Source of the DNA: Luteococcus sp048595755
GTDB taxonomy: Bacteria; Actinomycetota; Actinomycetes; Propionibacteriales; Propionibacteriaceae
Assembly: GCF_048595755.1 (NCBI RefSeq)
Contig: NZ_CP184360.1
Coordinates: forward strand, 868,001-932,000
Direction: 5' to 3'
Length of the DNA: 64,000 nt
Under the pieces are notes generated by a model that saw nothing but the letters and a program-made list of their open reading frames with translations, was not told the DNA's origin and did not search any database. A program made the position numbers and the translations under genes. This document shows, piece by piece, positions 26,082 through 34,361 of the stretch (within the stretch, counting starts at the first letter, position 1; the number at the start of each line of letters is the position of its first letter).

Positions 26082-27050
26082 ATGAACGAGCGGTCTGACC
26101 ACCTGTACCTGGCGGCCTCCCTGTACTACGTGCAGGGCGAGACCATGGAGTCGATCGCCCGCCAGTTGAACGTCTCGCGCAGCAGCGTCTCGCGCCTGCT
26201 GAAGCAGGCAAGGGAAAGCGGCGTGGTGCAGATCACCCTCACCAACCCGGCCGGGCCGCGCACCTCACTGGGGGCACACCTGGGCCGGGCCTTCGGGGTG
26301 CGGGCCCACGTGGTGCCGGTACGCGAAGGGGCATCGGACGTGCACCGCCTGGAGCGAGTGGCGCGAGCCGCGGGCCAACTCATCAGTGAGTCGGTCCGCG
26401 ACGACATGGTGATCGGCACCGCCTGGGGCACCACCCTGGGCAGTGTGGTGCAGTACCTGTCACCCCGGGAGGCCCGCAACACCACCGTGGTGCAGATGAA
26501 TGGCGCGGCGAATCCCACCACCTCGGGGCTGCGCCACGTCGATGCCATCAACTCCCAGTTCGCCAGCGCCTTCTCCTCGACCGTGGTGCCCTTCCCGGTC
26601 CCGGCCTTCTTCGACTACGCCCAGACCAAGCGGGCGATGTGGCGCGAACGCAGCATCCAGTCGGTGCTGGCACTGCACGAACGCATCGACCTGGCCCTGT
26701 TCGGGGTGGGGGGACTCAGCGCCGAGGTGCCATCGCAGGTCTACGCCCAGGGCTATCTGGACGAGGCCGACTGGCAGCAGCTGCAGGAACACCGCGTGGT
26801 GGGCGACGTGAACACCGTCTTCCTGCGCGAGGACGGGAGCTGGCAGGACATTCCGCTCAACGATCGCGCCTCGGGCATGACCCCCGACCAGCTGCATCGC
26901 CTGCCACGCCGCATCTGCGTGGTGGCGGGCACCGCCAAGGCGCAAGCCCTCAGGGGTGCACTGCGGGCCCGGGTCGCCACCGACGTCGTGCTCGACGAGG
27001 CCTGCGCCCAGGCCCTGCTCAACACGCTGGAACCATCCCTGCGGCGCTGA
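26082..27050 (+). CDS. SorC/DeoR-type sugar-binding transcriptional regulator
   Basis: A 322-residue regulator. The N-terminus has a sigma-like helix-turn-helix (YYVQGETMESIARQLNVSRS with RLLKQARESGVVQI after it); the rest is a SorC sugar-phosphate-binding domain (VIGTAWGTTLGSVVQYLSP, FGVGGL near residue 215). ATG 26082 has GGAG 7 bases upstream; an in-frame GTG at 26061 lies inside the candidate operator and is less likely. It is divergent from glpF, so regulation of glycerol uptake is likely. SorC family control here is unusual, as GlpR (DeoR) or IclR types are more common. Confidence 0.85.
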   Translation: MNERSDHLYLAASLYYVQGETMESIARQLNVSRSSVSRLLKQARESGVVQITLTNPAGPRTSLGAHLGRAFGVRAHVVPVREGASDVHRLERVARAAGQLISESVRDDMVIGTAWGTTLGSVVQYLSPREARNTTVVQMNGAANPTTSGLRHVDAINSQFASAFSSTVVPFPVPAFFDYAQTKRAMWRERSIQSVLALHERIDLALFGVGGLSAEVPSQVYAQGYLDEADWQQLQEHRVVGDVNTVFLREDGSWQDIPLNDRASGMTPDQLHRLPRRICVVAGTAKAQALRGALRARVATDVVLDEACAQALLNTLEPSLRR

Positions 27051-27251
27051 CCCCGCCCACCCCGTTGACCCTGCCTGCACCGCCGAGCCAACCTGTGCCG
27101 CCAAGCCATCCAGGGCAGTGCCGCACCCGCGGTCCTTGCTCTCAGCAGCACAGCCCGGCCAGCATGAGAGACTGGGATGCGGTGACGCACACCACACCGG
27201 CGCCACCGCCTCGTGCCCTTCCCATCGACGACAGTTCTGGAGCCCCTCTTC

Positions 27252-28850
27252 GTGACAAGTGCCGACGTGCTCAAGCAAGCGGACCGACGCCGCACCTTCG
27301 CGGTGATCAGCCACCCCGACGCCGGCAAGTCGACGCTCACCGAGGCACTCCTGCTGCACGCACGCGTGCTCAACGAGGCGGGCGCCACCCACGGCAAGGC
27401 CGGCCGCAAGGGCACCGTCAGCGACTGGATGGAGATGGAGCGCGACCGCGGCATCTCCATCAGCTCCTCGGCCATCCAGTTCGAGCACGACGGGCTGGTC
27501 TTCAACGTCGTCGACACCCCGGGTCACGCCGATTTCAGCGAGGACACCTACCGGGTGCTGACCGCCGTCGACAGCGTGATCATGCTGCTTGATGCCGCCA
27601 AGGGCATGGAGCCGCAGACCATGAAGCTCTTCGGGGTGTGCAAGCAGCGCCAGATCCCGATCATCACCGTCATCAACAAGTGGGACCGCCCCGGCCACGA
27701 AGCCCTCGAACTGCTCGACGAGATCCAGGACCGCACCGGCATGCGTCCCACGCCACTCACCTGGCCGGTGGGCATCGCCGGTGACTTCCACGGCGTGGTC
27801 GACCGCCGCACGGGCGAATACGTCGAGTACACCCGCACCCCCGGTGGCAGCACGCTGGCCATGGAGCGCCGGATGAGCGCCCAGGAGGCCGAGGCCACCG
27901 TTGGCGAACCGTGGACCACGGCGCTGGAGGAGTCGGAGCTGCTGGCCGCCGACGGCTTCGAACACAACCTGGACGACTACCTGGCCCAGCGCAGCAGCGT
28001 GGTGATCTTCGCCGCGGCCGTGCTCAACTTCGGCATCGGGCAGCTGCTGCAGGTGCTCTCCGAGCTGGCGCCGCCACCCAGCCCGCGCCCGGACGAGAAT
28101 GGGGACCTTCGCCCGGTCGAGGCCCCCTTCAGCGCCCAGGTCTTCAAGGTGCAGGCCGGCATGGATCGCAACCACCGAGACCGGTTGGCCTTCGCCCGCA
28201 TCTGTTCTGGGCTCTTCCATCGTGGCGACGTGGTCACCCGTGCCGCCACCGGCCGTCCGCTGGCCACCAAGTACGCCTCGAATGTCTTCGGCCGAGACCG
28301 TGAGACCGTCGAACAGGCCTGGCCCGGTGACATCATCGGCCTGGTCAATGCCGGCAGCGTCCGGGCAGGCGACACCCTGTACCTGGACGAACCGGTCACC
28401 TTCCCCGAGATCCCGTCCTTCCCGCCGGAACACTTCCAGCAGGCCAGCGCCAAGGATCCCTCGCGCCACAAGCAGTTCCAGCGTGGCATCGAGCAGCTCG
28501 ACCAGGAGGGCGTCATCCAGGTGCTGCGCTCCGATCGTCGGCCCAGCCAGATGCCGATCCTGGCCGCCGTCGGTCCGATGCAGTTCGAGGTGGTGGCCCA
28601 CCGCATGGAGCACGAGTTCAACTGCCCAATCCGGCTGGACCACCTGCCCTTCGGCCTGGCCATGCGTACCCAACGATCCGACATCGCCGCCATCGAACGT
28701 CGTCAGGGCGTCGAGGTGGCCGAACGCAGCGACGGGATGCTGCTCGCCCTGTTCTCCGACAAATGGCAGGCGCGCTGGGTTCGTCAGGAGAACCCCGACG
28801 TCCTGCTCGAACCACTGACCCACGATCCTGCCGATCTCACCGGCAACTGA
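27252..28850 (+). CDS. prfC: Peptide chain release factor 3
   Basis: A 532-residue translational GTPase that recycles RF1/RF2. G1 is HPDAGKST (residues 21-28), followed by ERDRGISIS (switch I), DTPGHADF (G3) and NKWDR (G4; usually NKLDR). The sequence KAGRKGTVSDWMEMERDRGI is typical of RF3 rather than EF-G. C-terminal domains (FKVQAGMDRNHRDRLAFARI with CSG after it, LPFGLAMRT) are complete. GTG 27252 has GGAG at about 9 bases; the frame opens at 27213 but that start lacks a site. Followed after 21 bp by the RNase J gene, possibly one operon. Confidence 0.93.
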   Translation: MTSADVLKQADRRRTFAVISHPDAGKSTLTEALLLHARVLNEAGATHGKAGRKGTVSDWMEMERDRGISISSSAIQFEHDGLVFNVVDTPGHADFSEDTYRVLTAVDSVIMLLDAAKGMEPQTMKLFGVCKQRQIPIITVINKWDRPGHEALELLDEIQDRTGMRPTPLTWPVGIAGDFHGVVDRRTGEYVEYTRTPGGSTLAMERRMSAQEAEATVGEPWTTALEESELLAADGFEHNLDDYLAQRSSVVIFAAAVLNFGIGQLLQVLSELAPPPSPRPDENGDLRPVEAPFSAQVFKVQAGMDRNHRDRLAFARICSGLFHRGDVVTRAATGRPLATKYASNVFGRDRETVEQAWPGDIIGLVNAGSVRAGDTLYLDEPVTFPEIPSFPPEHFQQASAKDPSRHKQFQRGIEQLDQEGVIQVLRSDRRPSQMPILAAVGPMQFEVVAHRMEHEFNCPIRLDHLPFGLAMRTQRSDIAAIERRQGVEVAERSDGMLLALFSDKWQARWVRQENPDVLLEPLTHDPADLTGN

Positions 28851-28871
28851 CCCTGCTCGAAAGGAGCACCC

Positions 28872-30566
28872 ATGGCTCGCAATCGCTCGTCATCGCGCAA
28901 CAAGAAGTCCCTCAGCCGCCCCGACAAGGGCGTGCTGCGGATCATGCCCCTCGGCGGCCTCGGTGAGGTCGGCCGCAACATGGCCGTGCTGGAGTTCGAC
29001 GGCCGCCTGCTGGTCATCGACTGCGGCGTGCTCTTCCCCGATCCCGACCAGCCGGGCATCGACGTCATCCTGCCCGACTTCGCCCCGATCGCCGATCGCC
29101 TCGACCAGATCGACGGCATCGTGCTCACCCACGGCCACGAGGACCACATCGGCGGCGTTCCCTACCTGCTGAAGCTGCGCCCCGACATCCCGCTGGTGGG
29201 TTCGCAGCTCACCCTGGCGCTGATCACCGCCAAGCTGCAGGAGCACCGCATCAAGCCGGTCACCCAGCAGGTGAGCGAGGGCGACCGCATCAAGCTCGGC
29301 GGGTTCGACTGCGAGTTCGCCGCGGTGAACCACTCGATCCCCGACGGTCTGGCCGTCTTCGTTCGCACTCCCGGCGGCACGGTGCTGCACACCGGCGACT
29401 TCAAGATGGACCAGTTCCCCCTCGACGATCGCATCACCGACCTGCGTGCCTTCGCCCGCTTCGGCGAGGAGGGCGTCGACGTCTTCATGGTCGACTCGAC
29501 CAATGCCGAGGTGCCCGGCTTCACCACCGGCGAGCAGGAGCTCGGCCCGGCCATCTCCGAGGTCATCCGCACCTCGCCGCGTCGGGTCATCGTCTCGAGC
29601 TTCGCCAGCCACGTGCACCGCATCCAGCAGGTGATCGACGCGGCCCACGAGCACGGCCGCAAGGTGGCCTTCGTCGGCCGTTCGATGGTGCGCAACATGG
29701 GCATCGCCCGAGACCTGGGCTACCTGCAGATCCCCGAGGGAACGCTGGTGGACCACCGCGACCTGATGAAGATGCCCGACAACAAAACGGTGCTGATCTG
29801 CACCGGATCGCAGGGTGAGCCGATGGCGGCCCTGGCCCGCATCGCCAAGAACGACCACCAGATCAAGGTGGGCCCCGGCGACACCGTGCTGCTGGCCAGC
29901 TCGCTGATCCCGGGCAACGAGAGCTCGATCTACAACATCATCAACCAGCTCTCGGAGCTGGGAACCAATGTGGTGCACAAGGGCAATGCCAAGGTCCACA
30001 CCTCCGGCCACGCCAGCGCCGGTGAGCTCGCCTACTGCCACAACATCATCGAGCCCCGCAATGTGCTGCCGGTGCACGGTGAATGGCGTCACCTGGATGC
30101 CCAGGCCACCATCGCCAAGAAGACCGGCGTGCCGGCCGAGAACGTGCTGGTGGTGCGCGACGGCGCGGTGATCGACCTGGTCAAGGGCAAGATCCAGGTG
30201 GCCGGTCAGGTCTCCGCCCGGCTCGTCTTCGTCGAGGGTGGCCAGGTGGATGCCGTCAACGACGAGACGCTGGCCGAGCGCCGCGCGCTGGCCGAGGACG
30301 GCGTGGTGACCATCCTGCTGTTCATCGATCCCAAGACCGGCGACATCGTGGAGGACCCGGAGTACATCAGCAAGGGTGCCCTGCCGGGCGAGGACGAGTT
30401 CGAGGAGCTCACGCCCAAGATCCAGAAGGCGCTGCGCAGCGCCGTGCAGGCCGGCCGCAATGACCAGAATGAGCTGGAGATCGAGGTGGCACGCACCGTG
30501 ACCAACTGGTTCCGTCGCGGCCGACGCACCAGCCCGGTGGTCATCCCGGTGGTCGTCGACGCCTGA
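28872..30566 (+). CDS. rnj: Ribonuclease J
   Basis: A 564-residue metallo-beta-lactamase/beta-CASP RNase with both endo- and 5'-exonuclease activity in mRNA and rRNA processing. HGHEDHIGG (residues 87-95) is the zinc motif; LHTGDFKMD and MVDSTNAE come next; the beta-CASP part has CTGSQGEP and SGHAS, and NVLPVHGEWRHL is the terminal zinc motif. The C-terminal oligomerisation domain is complete and ends in a basic tail. ATG 28872 is preceded by AAAGGAG. A strong bidirectional hairpin follows. Confidence 0.94.
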   Translation: MARNRSSSRNKKSLSRPDKGVLRIMPLGGLGEVGRNMAVLEFDGRLLVIDCGVLFPDPDQPGIDVILPDFAPIADRLDQIDGIVLTHGHEDHIGGVPYLLKLRPDIPLVGSQLTLALITAKLQEHRIKPVTQQVSEGDRIKLGGFDCEFAAVNHSIPDGLAVFVRTPGGTVLHTGDFKMDQFPLDDRITDLRAFARFGEEGVDVFMVDSTNAEVPGFTTGEQELGPAISEVIRTSPRRVIVSSFASHVHRIQQVIDAAHEHGRKVAFVGRSMVRNMGIARDLGYLQIPEGTLVDHRDLMKMPDNKTVLICTGSQGEPMAALARIAKNDHQIKVGPGDTVLLASSLIPGNESSIYNIINQLSELGTNVVHKGNAKVHTSGHASAGELAYCHNIIEPRNVLPVHGEWRHLDAQATIAKKTGVPAENVLVVRDGAVIDLVKGKIQVAGQVSARLVFVEGGQVDAVNDETLAERRALAEDGVVTILLFIDPKTGDIVEDPEYISKGALPGEDEFEELTPKIQKALRSAVQAGRNDQNELEIEVARTVTNWFRRGRRTSPVVIPVVVDA

Positions 30567-30579
30567 TCGTCGTCAGCAG

Positions 30580-30651
30580 GACGAAGCCGCCCGGCTCCGA
30601 GCATCGTGTGGGAGACCCCACGTGATGCCCAGGAGCCGGGCGGCTTTCGTC
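30580..30651. terminator. Large bidirectional terminator between rnj and arsC
   Basis: GACGAAGCCGCCCGGCTCC (30580-30598) pairs with GGAGCCGGGCGGCTTTCGTC (30632-30651) with one bulged base, and the 33-base interior has a second GCATC/GATGC plus GTGGG/CCCAC stem. It sits between two converging genes (8 bp from the arsC stop). Confidence 0.75.
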
Positions 30652-30658
30652 GGGCTGC

Positions 30659-31069
30659 TCAGGCCTTGAGTTCGGCCAACAACTGCGCCACCCGTGCGTC
30701 GAGTTCGTCGCGCAGCAGGTCCATGCGCTGGTCACCCTCGATGCCGCGCTGCGACGGCTCGTCGACGGCCCAGTGCTCGATGGTGCCCTTCATGCCCTTG
30801 ACCGGCTCCACCGTCGCCTCGTCACCGATGACCACCACGCGGTTGACGCTGCGCAGCAGCTTGGGATCGATGGGCTTGGGCTCCTCGCCATCGAAACTTC
30901 CGCCCACTCGCTCGACGCTGGCGCGCGACTCCTCATTCAGTTTTCCGCCCGGCTGCGTGCCAGCGGAGTGCACGTGGACGTCACGACCGGCCCGCAGTCG
31001 CATCAGGGCAGCGGCCATCTGGCTCTTGCCCCCATTCTTCACACACACGAACAACACGCTGGGCTTCAC
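30659..31069 (-). CDS. arsC: Arsenate reductase, actinobacterial mycothiol/LMW-phosphatase type
   Basis: A 136-residue low-molecular-weight phosphatase-fold enzyme. SVLFVCVKNGGKSQMAAALM carries nucleophile Cys9 in a C-x5-K loop (Lys15 replaces the Arg of true phosphatases), a pattern seen in corynebacterial ArsC1-type arsenate:mycothiol transferases. The distal part has HWAVDEPSQ in place of the usual WDxxDP. GTG 31069 overlaps the arsR stop (GTGA), so it is translated with arsR. It lies in a divergent ars module with the ACR3 pump at 31543. Reduction of As(V) to As(III) for export is the likely role. Confidence 0.85.
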   Translation of the reverse strand: MKPSVLFVCVKNGGKSQMAAALMRLRAGRDVHVHSAGTQPGGKLNEESRASVERVGGSFDGEEPKPIDPKLLRSVNRVVVIGDEATVEPVKGMKGTIEHWAVDEPSQRGIEGDQRMDLLRDELDARVAQLLAELKA

Positions 31070-31452
31070 AGTTTCTCCTCTGTGGGCAGGGTTTCCCTCT
31101 TGCAGTCTGCCCCATCGGGCCGTCCCGACACATCACCCACAAGGGCGATGACCTGTGCCAGTCCGGCTGGACGCGGGCTGTAGTGGGCCCACCGTCCCCG
31201 CTGCTCCCGTGTCACCAGGCCCGCCTCCACGAGCTTCTTGAGGTGATGAGAGAGCGTCGGCTGGCTGACACCGAAGACTTCCGGAAGATGACAGAAACAC
31301 ACGCTGTGGTCGCTGGAGGCGATGTGGTGGTAGATCCGCAGCCGCACCGGATCCGAGAGTGCCTTGAAGCTCGCTGCCCGCCGCTCTGCCTCCTCGGCCG
31401 TCATCAACAGGCGCGAGGGGCCGCAACAGGCGTCTGCGGTCTTGTGCTCCAT
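31066..31452 (-). CDS. arsR: ArsR-family arsenical repressor
   Basis: A 128-residue winged-helix repressor. LSDPVRLRIYHHI and FGVSQPTLSHHLKKLVEAGL (the recognition helix) are canonical. Metalloid ligands: SVCFCHLPE in helix 3 is the CxC type of ArsR sites, and a CC pair (ACCGPSR) lies near residue 9 as in actinobacterial ArsR1, where an N-terminal Cys joins the As(III) site. TAGAAT on the minus strand ends 6 bases before ATG, so the transcript is likely leaderless. Divergent from the ACR3 pump; overlaps arsC. Confidence 0.9.
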   Translation of the reverse strand: MEHKTADACCGPSRLLMTAEEAERRAASFKALSDPVRLRIYHHIASSDHSVCFCHLPEVFGVSQPTLSHHLKKLVEAGLVTREQRGRWAHYSPRPAGLAQVIALVGDVSGRPDGADCKRETLPTEEKL

Positions 31453-31507
31453 GACGCAATTCTAGCCTCACATTGACAACCGTCGATTGGATCAGCACGA
31501 TTTATGC

Positions 31508-31523
31508 ATCGACATTCATCGAT
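31508..31523. promoter_or_regulatory. Candidate ArsR operator in the arsR/ACR3 divergent promoter
   Basis: ATCGA-N6-TCGAT is an inverted repeat placed just after a TTGACA (31473-31478) with a CACGAT -10 box at 17-bp spacing, i.e. over the expected transcription start of the ACR3 gene. The location fits repression by ArsR. It lies downstream of an in-frame ATG (31504), which argues that this ATG is not the true start. Confidence 0.5.
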
Positions 31524-31542
31524 ACAAGAACTTGGAGCCCCC

Positions 31543-32616
31543 TTGAAAGACACCACCGAGAACAACCGTGGCATCGCGGCGAAGATGTCCTTCCTCGACA
31601 GATACCTCGCCGTCTGGATCCTGATCGCCATGGTGATCGGCCTGACCCTCGGCCGGCTCATCCCCGGCCTGGGTGAGGGGCTGGCCGCCATCGAGGTCGA
31701 CGGGGTCTCCCTGCCGATAGCGATCGGCCTGCTGGTGATGATGTACCCCGTTCTGGCCAAGGTGCGTTATGACCGGCTGGACACCGTCACGCACGATCGC
31801 CGGATGCTGGGCGCCAGCCTGGTGCTCAACTGGCTGGTGGGGCCCCTGTTGATGTTCACCTTGGCCTGGCTGCTGCTCCCCGACCTGCCCGAGTACCGCA
31901 CCGGGCTGATCATCGTCGGCCTGGCCCGCTGCATCGCCATGGTCATCATCTGGAATGACCTGGCCTGTGGAGACCGGGAGGCTGCCGCGGTGCTGGTGGC
32001 CATCAACTCCATCTTCCAGGTGATTGCCTTCGCCGGTCTTGGCTGGTTCTACCTGTCCGTGCTGCCTGGCTGGCTGGGATTGCAGCAGACCGGTCTGGAA
32101 GTCTCTGCCTGGCAGATCGCCAAGAGTGTCCTGATCTTCCTGGGTATCCCACTGCTGGCGGGCTTCCTGACGCGGCACTTCGGCGAGAAGGCCTGGGGCA
32201 GACAGCGCTACGAGGAGTCCTTCCTGCCTCGGATCGGCCCTTGGGCGCTCTACGGCCTGCTGTTCACCATCGTCCTGCTCTTTGCCCTGCAAGGTGACCA
32301 GATCACCAACCGTCCGTTGGACGTCGCCCGCATCGCCCTGCCGTTGCTGGCCTACTTCGCCCTGATGTGGGGAGTCAGCTATCTGCTGGGTCGCGCACTC
32401 AACATGGGTTACGAGCGCACCACGACGTTGGCCTTCACCGCCGCCGGCAACAACTTCGAGTTGGCCATCGCCGTCGCGATCGGCACCTTCGGTGCCACCT
32501 CGGGGCAGGCTCTGGCCGGCGTCGTCGGCCCACTCATCGAGGTCCCCGTCCTGGTGGGTCTGGTCTACGTCAGCCTGTGGCTGCGCCGACGATTCCCCGC
32601 TCCTGTCGCGGCCTGA
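31543..32616 (+). CDS. ACR3-family arsenite efflux transporter
   Basis: A 357-residue exporter with ten membrane segments; it pumps As(III) out of the cell. FLDRYLAVWILIAMVIGLTL with GRL after it opens the protein; LIIVGLARCIAMVIIWNDLA in helix 4 contains the essential cysteine of ACR3 proteins (ARCIAMVxxW), and TAAGNNFELAIAVAIGTFG in helix 9 is the second family signature. I prefer TTG 31543 with GGAG 5 bases upstream, because ATG 31504 falls at the promoter. Divergent arsR-arsC supplies regulator and reductase. A 42-bp hairpin follows 24 bp after the stop. Confidence 0.9.
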   Translation: MKDTTENNRGIAAKMSFLDRYLAVWILIAMVIGLTLGRLIPGLGEGLAAIEVDGVSLPIAIGLLVMMYPVLAKVRYDRLDTVTHDRRMLGASLVLNWLVGPLLMFTLAWLLLPDLPEYRTGLIIVGLARCIAMVIIWNDLACGDREAAAVLVAINSIFQVIAFAGLGWFYLSVLPGWLGLQQTGLEVSAWQIAKSVLIFLGIPLLAGFLTRHFGEKAWGRQRYEESFLPRIGPWALYGLLFTIVLLFALQGDQITNRPLDVARIALPLLAYFALMWGVSYLLGRALNMGYERTTTLAFTAAGNNFELAIAVAIGTFGATSGQALAGVVGPLIEVPVLVGLVYVSLWLRRRFPAPVAA

Positions 32617-32640
32617 GCCAGCAACGGCACTCCACCCTCA

Positions 32641-32682
32641 ATGGCCGCAGTTTCCACCGACATCGGTGAGAACTGCGGCCAT
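32641..32682 (+). terminator. 42-bp hairpin with conserved core, copy 2 (after ACR3)
   Basis: ATGGCCGCAGTT and AACTGCGGCCAT pair over 12 bp and enclose T-C-CACCGA-N2-TCGGTG-A-G. Total length and internal geometry are identical to the element at 8716-8757, and the core CCACCGACATCGGTG is shared in the same direction relative to the gene upstream, while the 12-bp arms differ completely. Confidence 0.75.
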
Positions 32683-32731
32683 TGTGCGTTGGTCCGCGCC
32701 CAGGCAACGTGGTGAGCACTGACAGAGCACG

Positions 32732-32757
32732 GGAATAGCGGACTCCTCCACGCCGTT
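32732..32757 (+). promoter_or_regulatory. SigR/SigH-type promoter for trxBA
   Basis: GGAAT (32732-32736, within GGGAAT), 18 bases, then GTT (32755-32757, within CGTT) matches the GGAAT-N18-GTT consensus of the thiol-oxidative-stress sigma factors SigR (Streptomyces) and SigH (mycobacteria), whose best-known target is trxBA. It lies about 90 bp upstream of trxB. Confidence 0.7.
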
Positions 32758-32845
32758 GACTCGGCACACGATCGACCCACCGGACGTGCTGGGTAGAGTT
32801 CTATCCGCAGCACGCCACCGCGGTTCTGCCGCGTGAGAGGACACC

Positions 32846-33889
32846 ATGACCACACCCGCACTGAATGTTGCCGGACTGATCTCGCTCGACGACATCACCC
32901 CCGACGAAGAGCCCGCCACCGCCACGACAGGGGCCGAGGAGCAGCCGGTGCGCGACGTGATCATCGTCGGTTCCGGCCCGGCCGGCTACACCGCCGCGAT
33001 CTACACTTCCCGCGCCGAACTCAAGCCGCTGGTCATCGAGGGTGCCTTCAGCGCTGGCGGCGCACTGATGAACACCACCGAGGTGGAGAACTACCCCGGC
33101 TACACCGACGGCATCATGGGCCCCGACTTGATGAACAACATGCGCGCGCAGGCCGAGCGCTTCGGAGCAGAGTTCATCACCGACGATGCCGAGGAGCTCG
33201 ACCTCACCGGCCCCATCAAGACCGTCACTGACTCCGCCGGCAATGTCTACCGAGCCAAGGCAGTCATCCTGGCCACCGGCTCTGGCTACAAGCGGCTGGG
33301 GCTGGCCGACGAGGACAAGTACTCCGGCCGCGGTGTGTCCTGGTGTGCCACCTGCGACGGCTTCTTCTTCAAGGACAAGCCGATCGTCGTGGTGGGTGGC
33401 GGCGATTCCGCCGTCGAGGAGGCCACCTTCCTGAGCCGCTTCGGCTCCAGCGTGACCATGGTGGTGCGTCGCGACGAGCTGCGCGCCAGCAAGATCATGG
33501 CCGCCCGCGCTCTCAATGACCCGAAGATCACCATCGAGTGGAATTCCAATGTGGTCGCGATGAGCGGAGACAAGGCGCTGGAGAGCGTCACCATCGAGAA
33601 CAACCAGACCGGCGAGAAGAAGGAATTGCCGGTCAACGGCCTGTTCGTCGCCATTGGTCACGAGCCCCGCTCCGAGCTGGTCAAGGGCCAGGTGGAGCTG
33701 GACGCCGCCGGCTACGTGCTCACCGAGCCCGACGGCACCAAGACCAACCTGTCCGGCGTCTTCGCCTGTGGCGACCTGGTGGACCACACCTACCGCCAGG
33801 CGATCACCGCGGCGGGCTCCGGCTGCAAGGCCGCCCTGGATGCCGAGCGCTTCCTGGCCGACCTGGCCGACGAGAACGTCCAGGCCTGA
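32846..33889 (+). CDS. trxB: Thioredoxin reductase
   Basis: A 347-residue FAD/NADPH enzyme reducing thioredoxin. FAD motif IIVGSGPAGYTAAIYTSRA begins near residue 39, the redox-active pair is C167-A-T-C170 (WCATCDGFFF), the NADPH motif is VVVGGGDSAVEEA, and VFACGDLVDHTYRQA closes the FAD site. The first 35 residues are an acidic extension not needed in the family. ATG 32846 has GAGAGGA upstream. Followed by trxA after 57 bp. A SigR-like promoter upstream suggests induction by disulfide stress. Confidence 0.96.
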   Translation: MTTPALNVAGLISLDDITPDEEPATATTGAEEQPVRDVIIVGSGPAGYTAAIYTSRAELKPLVIEGAFSAGGALMNTTEVENYPGYTDGIMGPDLMNNMRAQAERFGAEFITDDAEELDLTGPIKTVTDSAGNVYRAKAVILATGSGYKRLGLADEDKYSGRGVSWCATCDGFFFKDKPIVVVGGGDSAVEEATFLSRFGSSVTMVVRRDELRASKIMAARALNDPKITIEWNSNVVAMSGDKALESVTIENNQTGEKKELPVNGLFVAIGHEPRSELVKGQVELDAAGYVLTEPDGTKTNLSGVFACGDLVDHTYRQAITAAGSGCKAALDAERFLADLADENVQA

Positions 33890-33910
33890 CCCAAACAACC
33901 ACACACCCCG

Positions 33911-33930
33911 CCGCCCGAGCCTGTCGAGGG
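33911..33930 (-). repeat. Dispersed CCTCGACAGGCTCGG repeat, copy 1
   Basis: Reverse complement CCCTCGACAGGCTCGGGCGG in the trxB-trxA gap. The same core occurs at 45317, 58106 and 58122, always between genes. This kind of short CG-rich dispersed repeat is common in actinobacterial genomes; its role is unknown. Confidence 0.6.
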
Positions 33931-33946
33931 CACCAGAAGGAGAAGC

Positions 33947-34270
33947 ATGAGCATTGTCAAGGAAGTCACCGACCAGACCTTCGCCACCGAGGTGGTCAAC
34001 AACCCCAAGCCCGTCCTGGTGGACTACTGGGCCGACTGGTGCGCACCCTGCAAGCAGCTCTCGCCGATCATCGACGAGATCGCCGCGCAGCTCGGTGACA
34101 AGATGGCCTTCGTCAAGATGGACACCAACTCCAACACCCAGATCCCCACGGAGCAGGGCATCCTCTCGCTGCCCACCCTGCAGGTCTGGCAGGGCGGCCA
34201 GGTGGTGAAGTCCTTCCAGGGCGCCAAGAGCAAGGGGGCCCTGCTGAAGGCGCTCGACGAGTTCATCTGA
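33947..34270 (+). CDS. trxA: Thioredoxin
   Basis: A 107-residue thioredoxin with the WCAPC active site (C32, C35; most have WCGPC) and the cis-proline loop SLPTLQVWQ. It carries electrons from TrxB to ribonucleotide reductase, peroxiredoxins and probably arsenate or methionine sulfoxide reductases. ATG follows GAAGGAGAAGC, a good ribosome site. It forms a trxBA unit; a hairpin terminator follows at 34306. Confidence 0.95.
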   Translation: MSIVKEVTDQTFATEVVNNPKPVLVDYWADWCAPCKQLSPIIDEIAAQLGDKMAFVKMDTNSNTQIPTEQGILSLPTLQVWQGGQVVKSFQGAKSKGALLKALDEFI

Positions 34271-34305
34271 GCCCCGGCCCCGCAACAATCCGGCTGGCTT
34301 TTCCC

Positions 34306-34338
34306 ACAACCGTGGCCCCATCAGCGGGCCACGGTTGT
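34306..34338 (+). terminator. Terminator hairpin after trxA
   Basis: ACAACCGTGGCCC pairs with GGGCCACGGTTGT over 13 bp around a 7-base loop, 35 bp after the trxA stop. Confidence 0.75.
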
Positions 34339-34361
34339 CTGCTTCCACTAGGTTGGTGGCC

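Noticed and set aside
26460..28823. 787-codon minus-strand frame opposite the SorC-type gene and prfC
   Set aside because: Antisense to intact conserved genes, with biased composition and no domains.
31504..31542. ATG 31504 as the ACR3 start
   Set aside because: It lies between the -10 region and the ArsR dyad; TTG 31543 has a proper GGAG and gives a normal-length protein.
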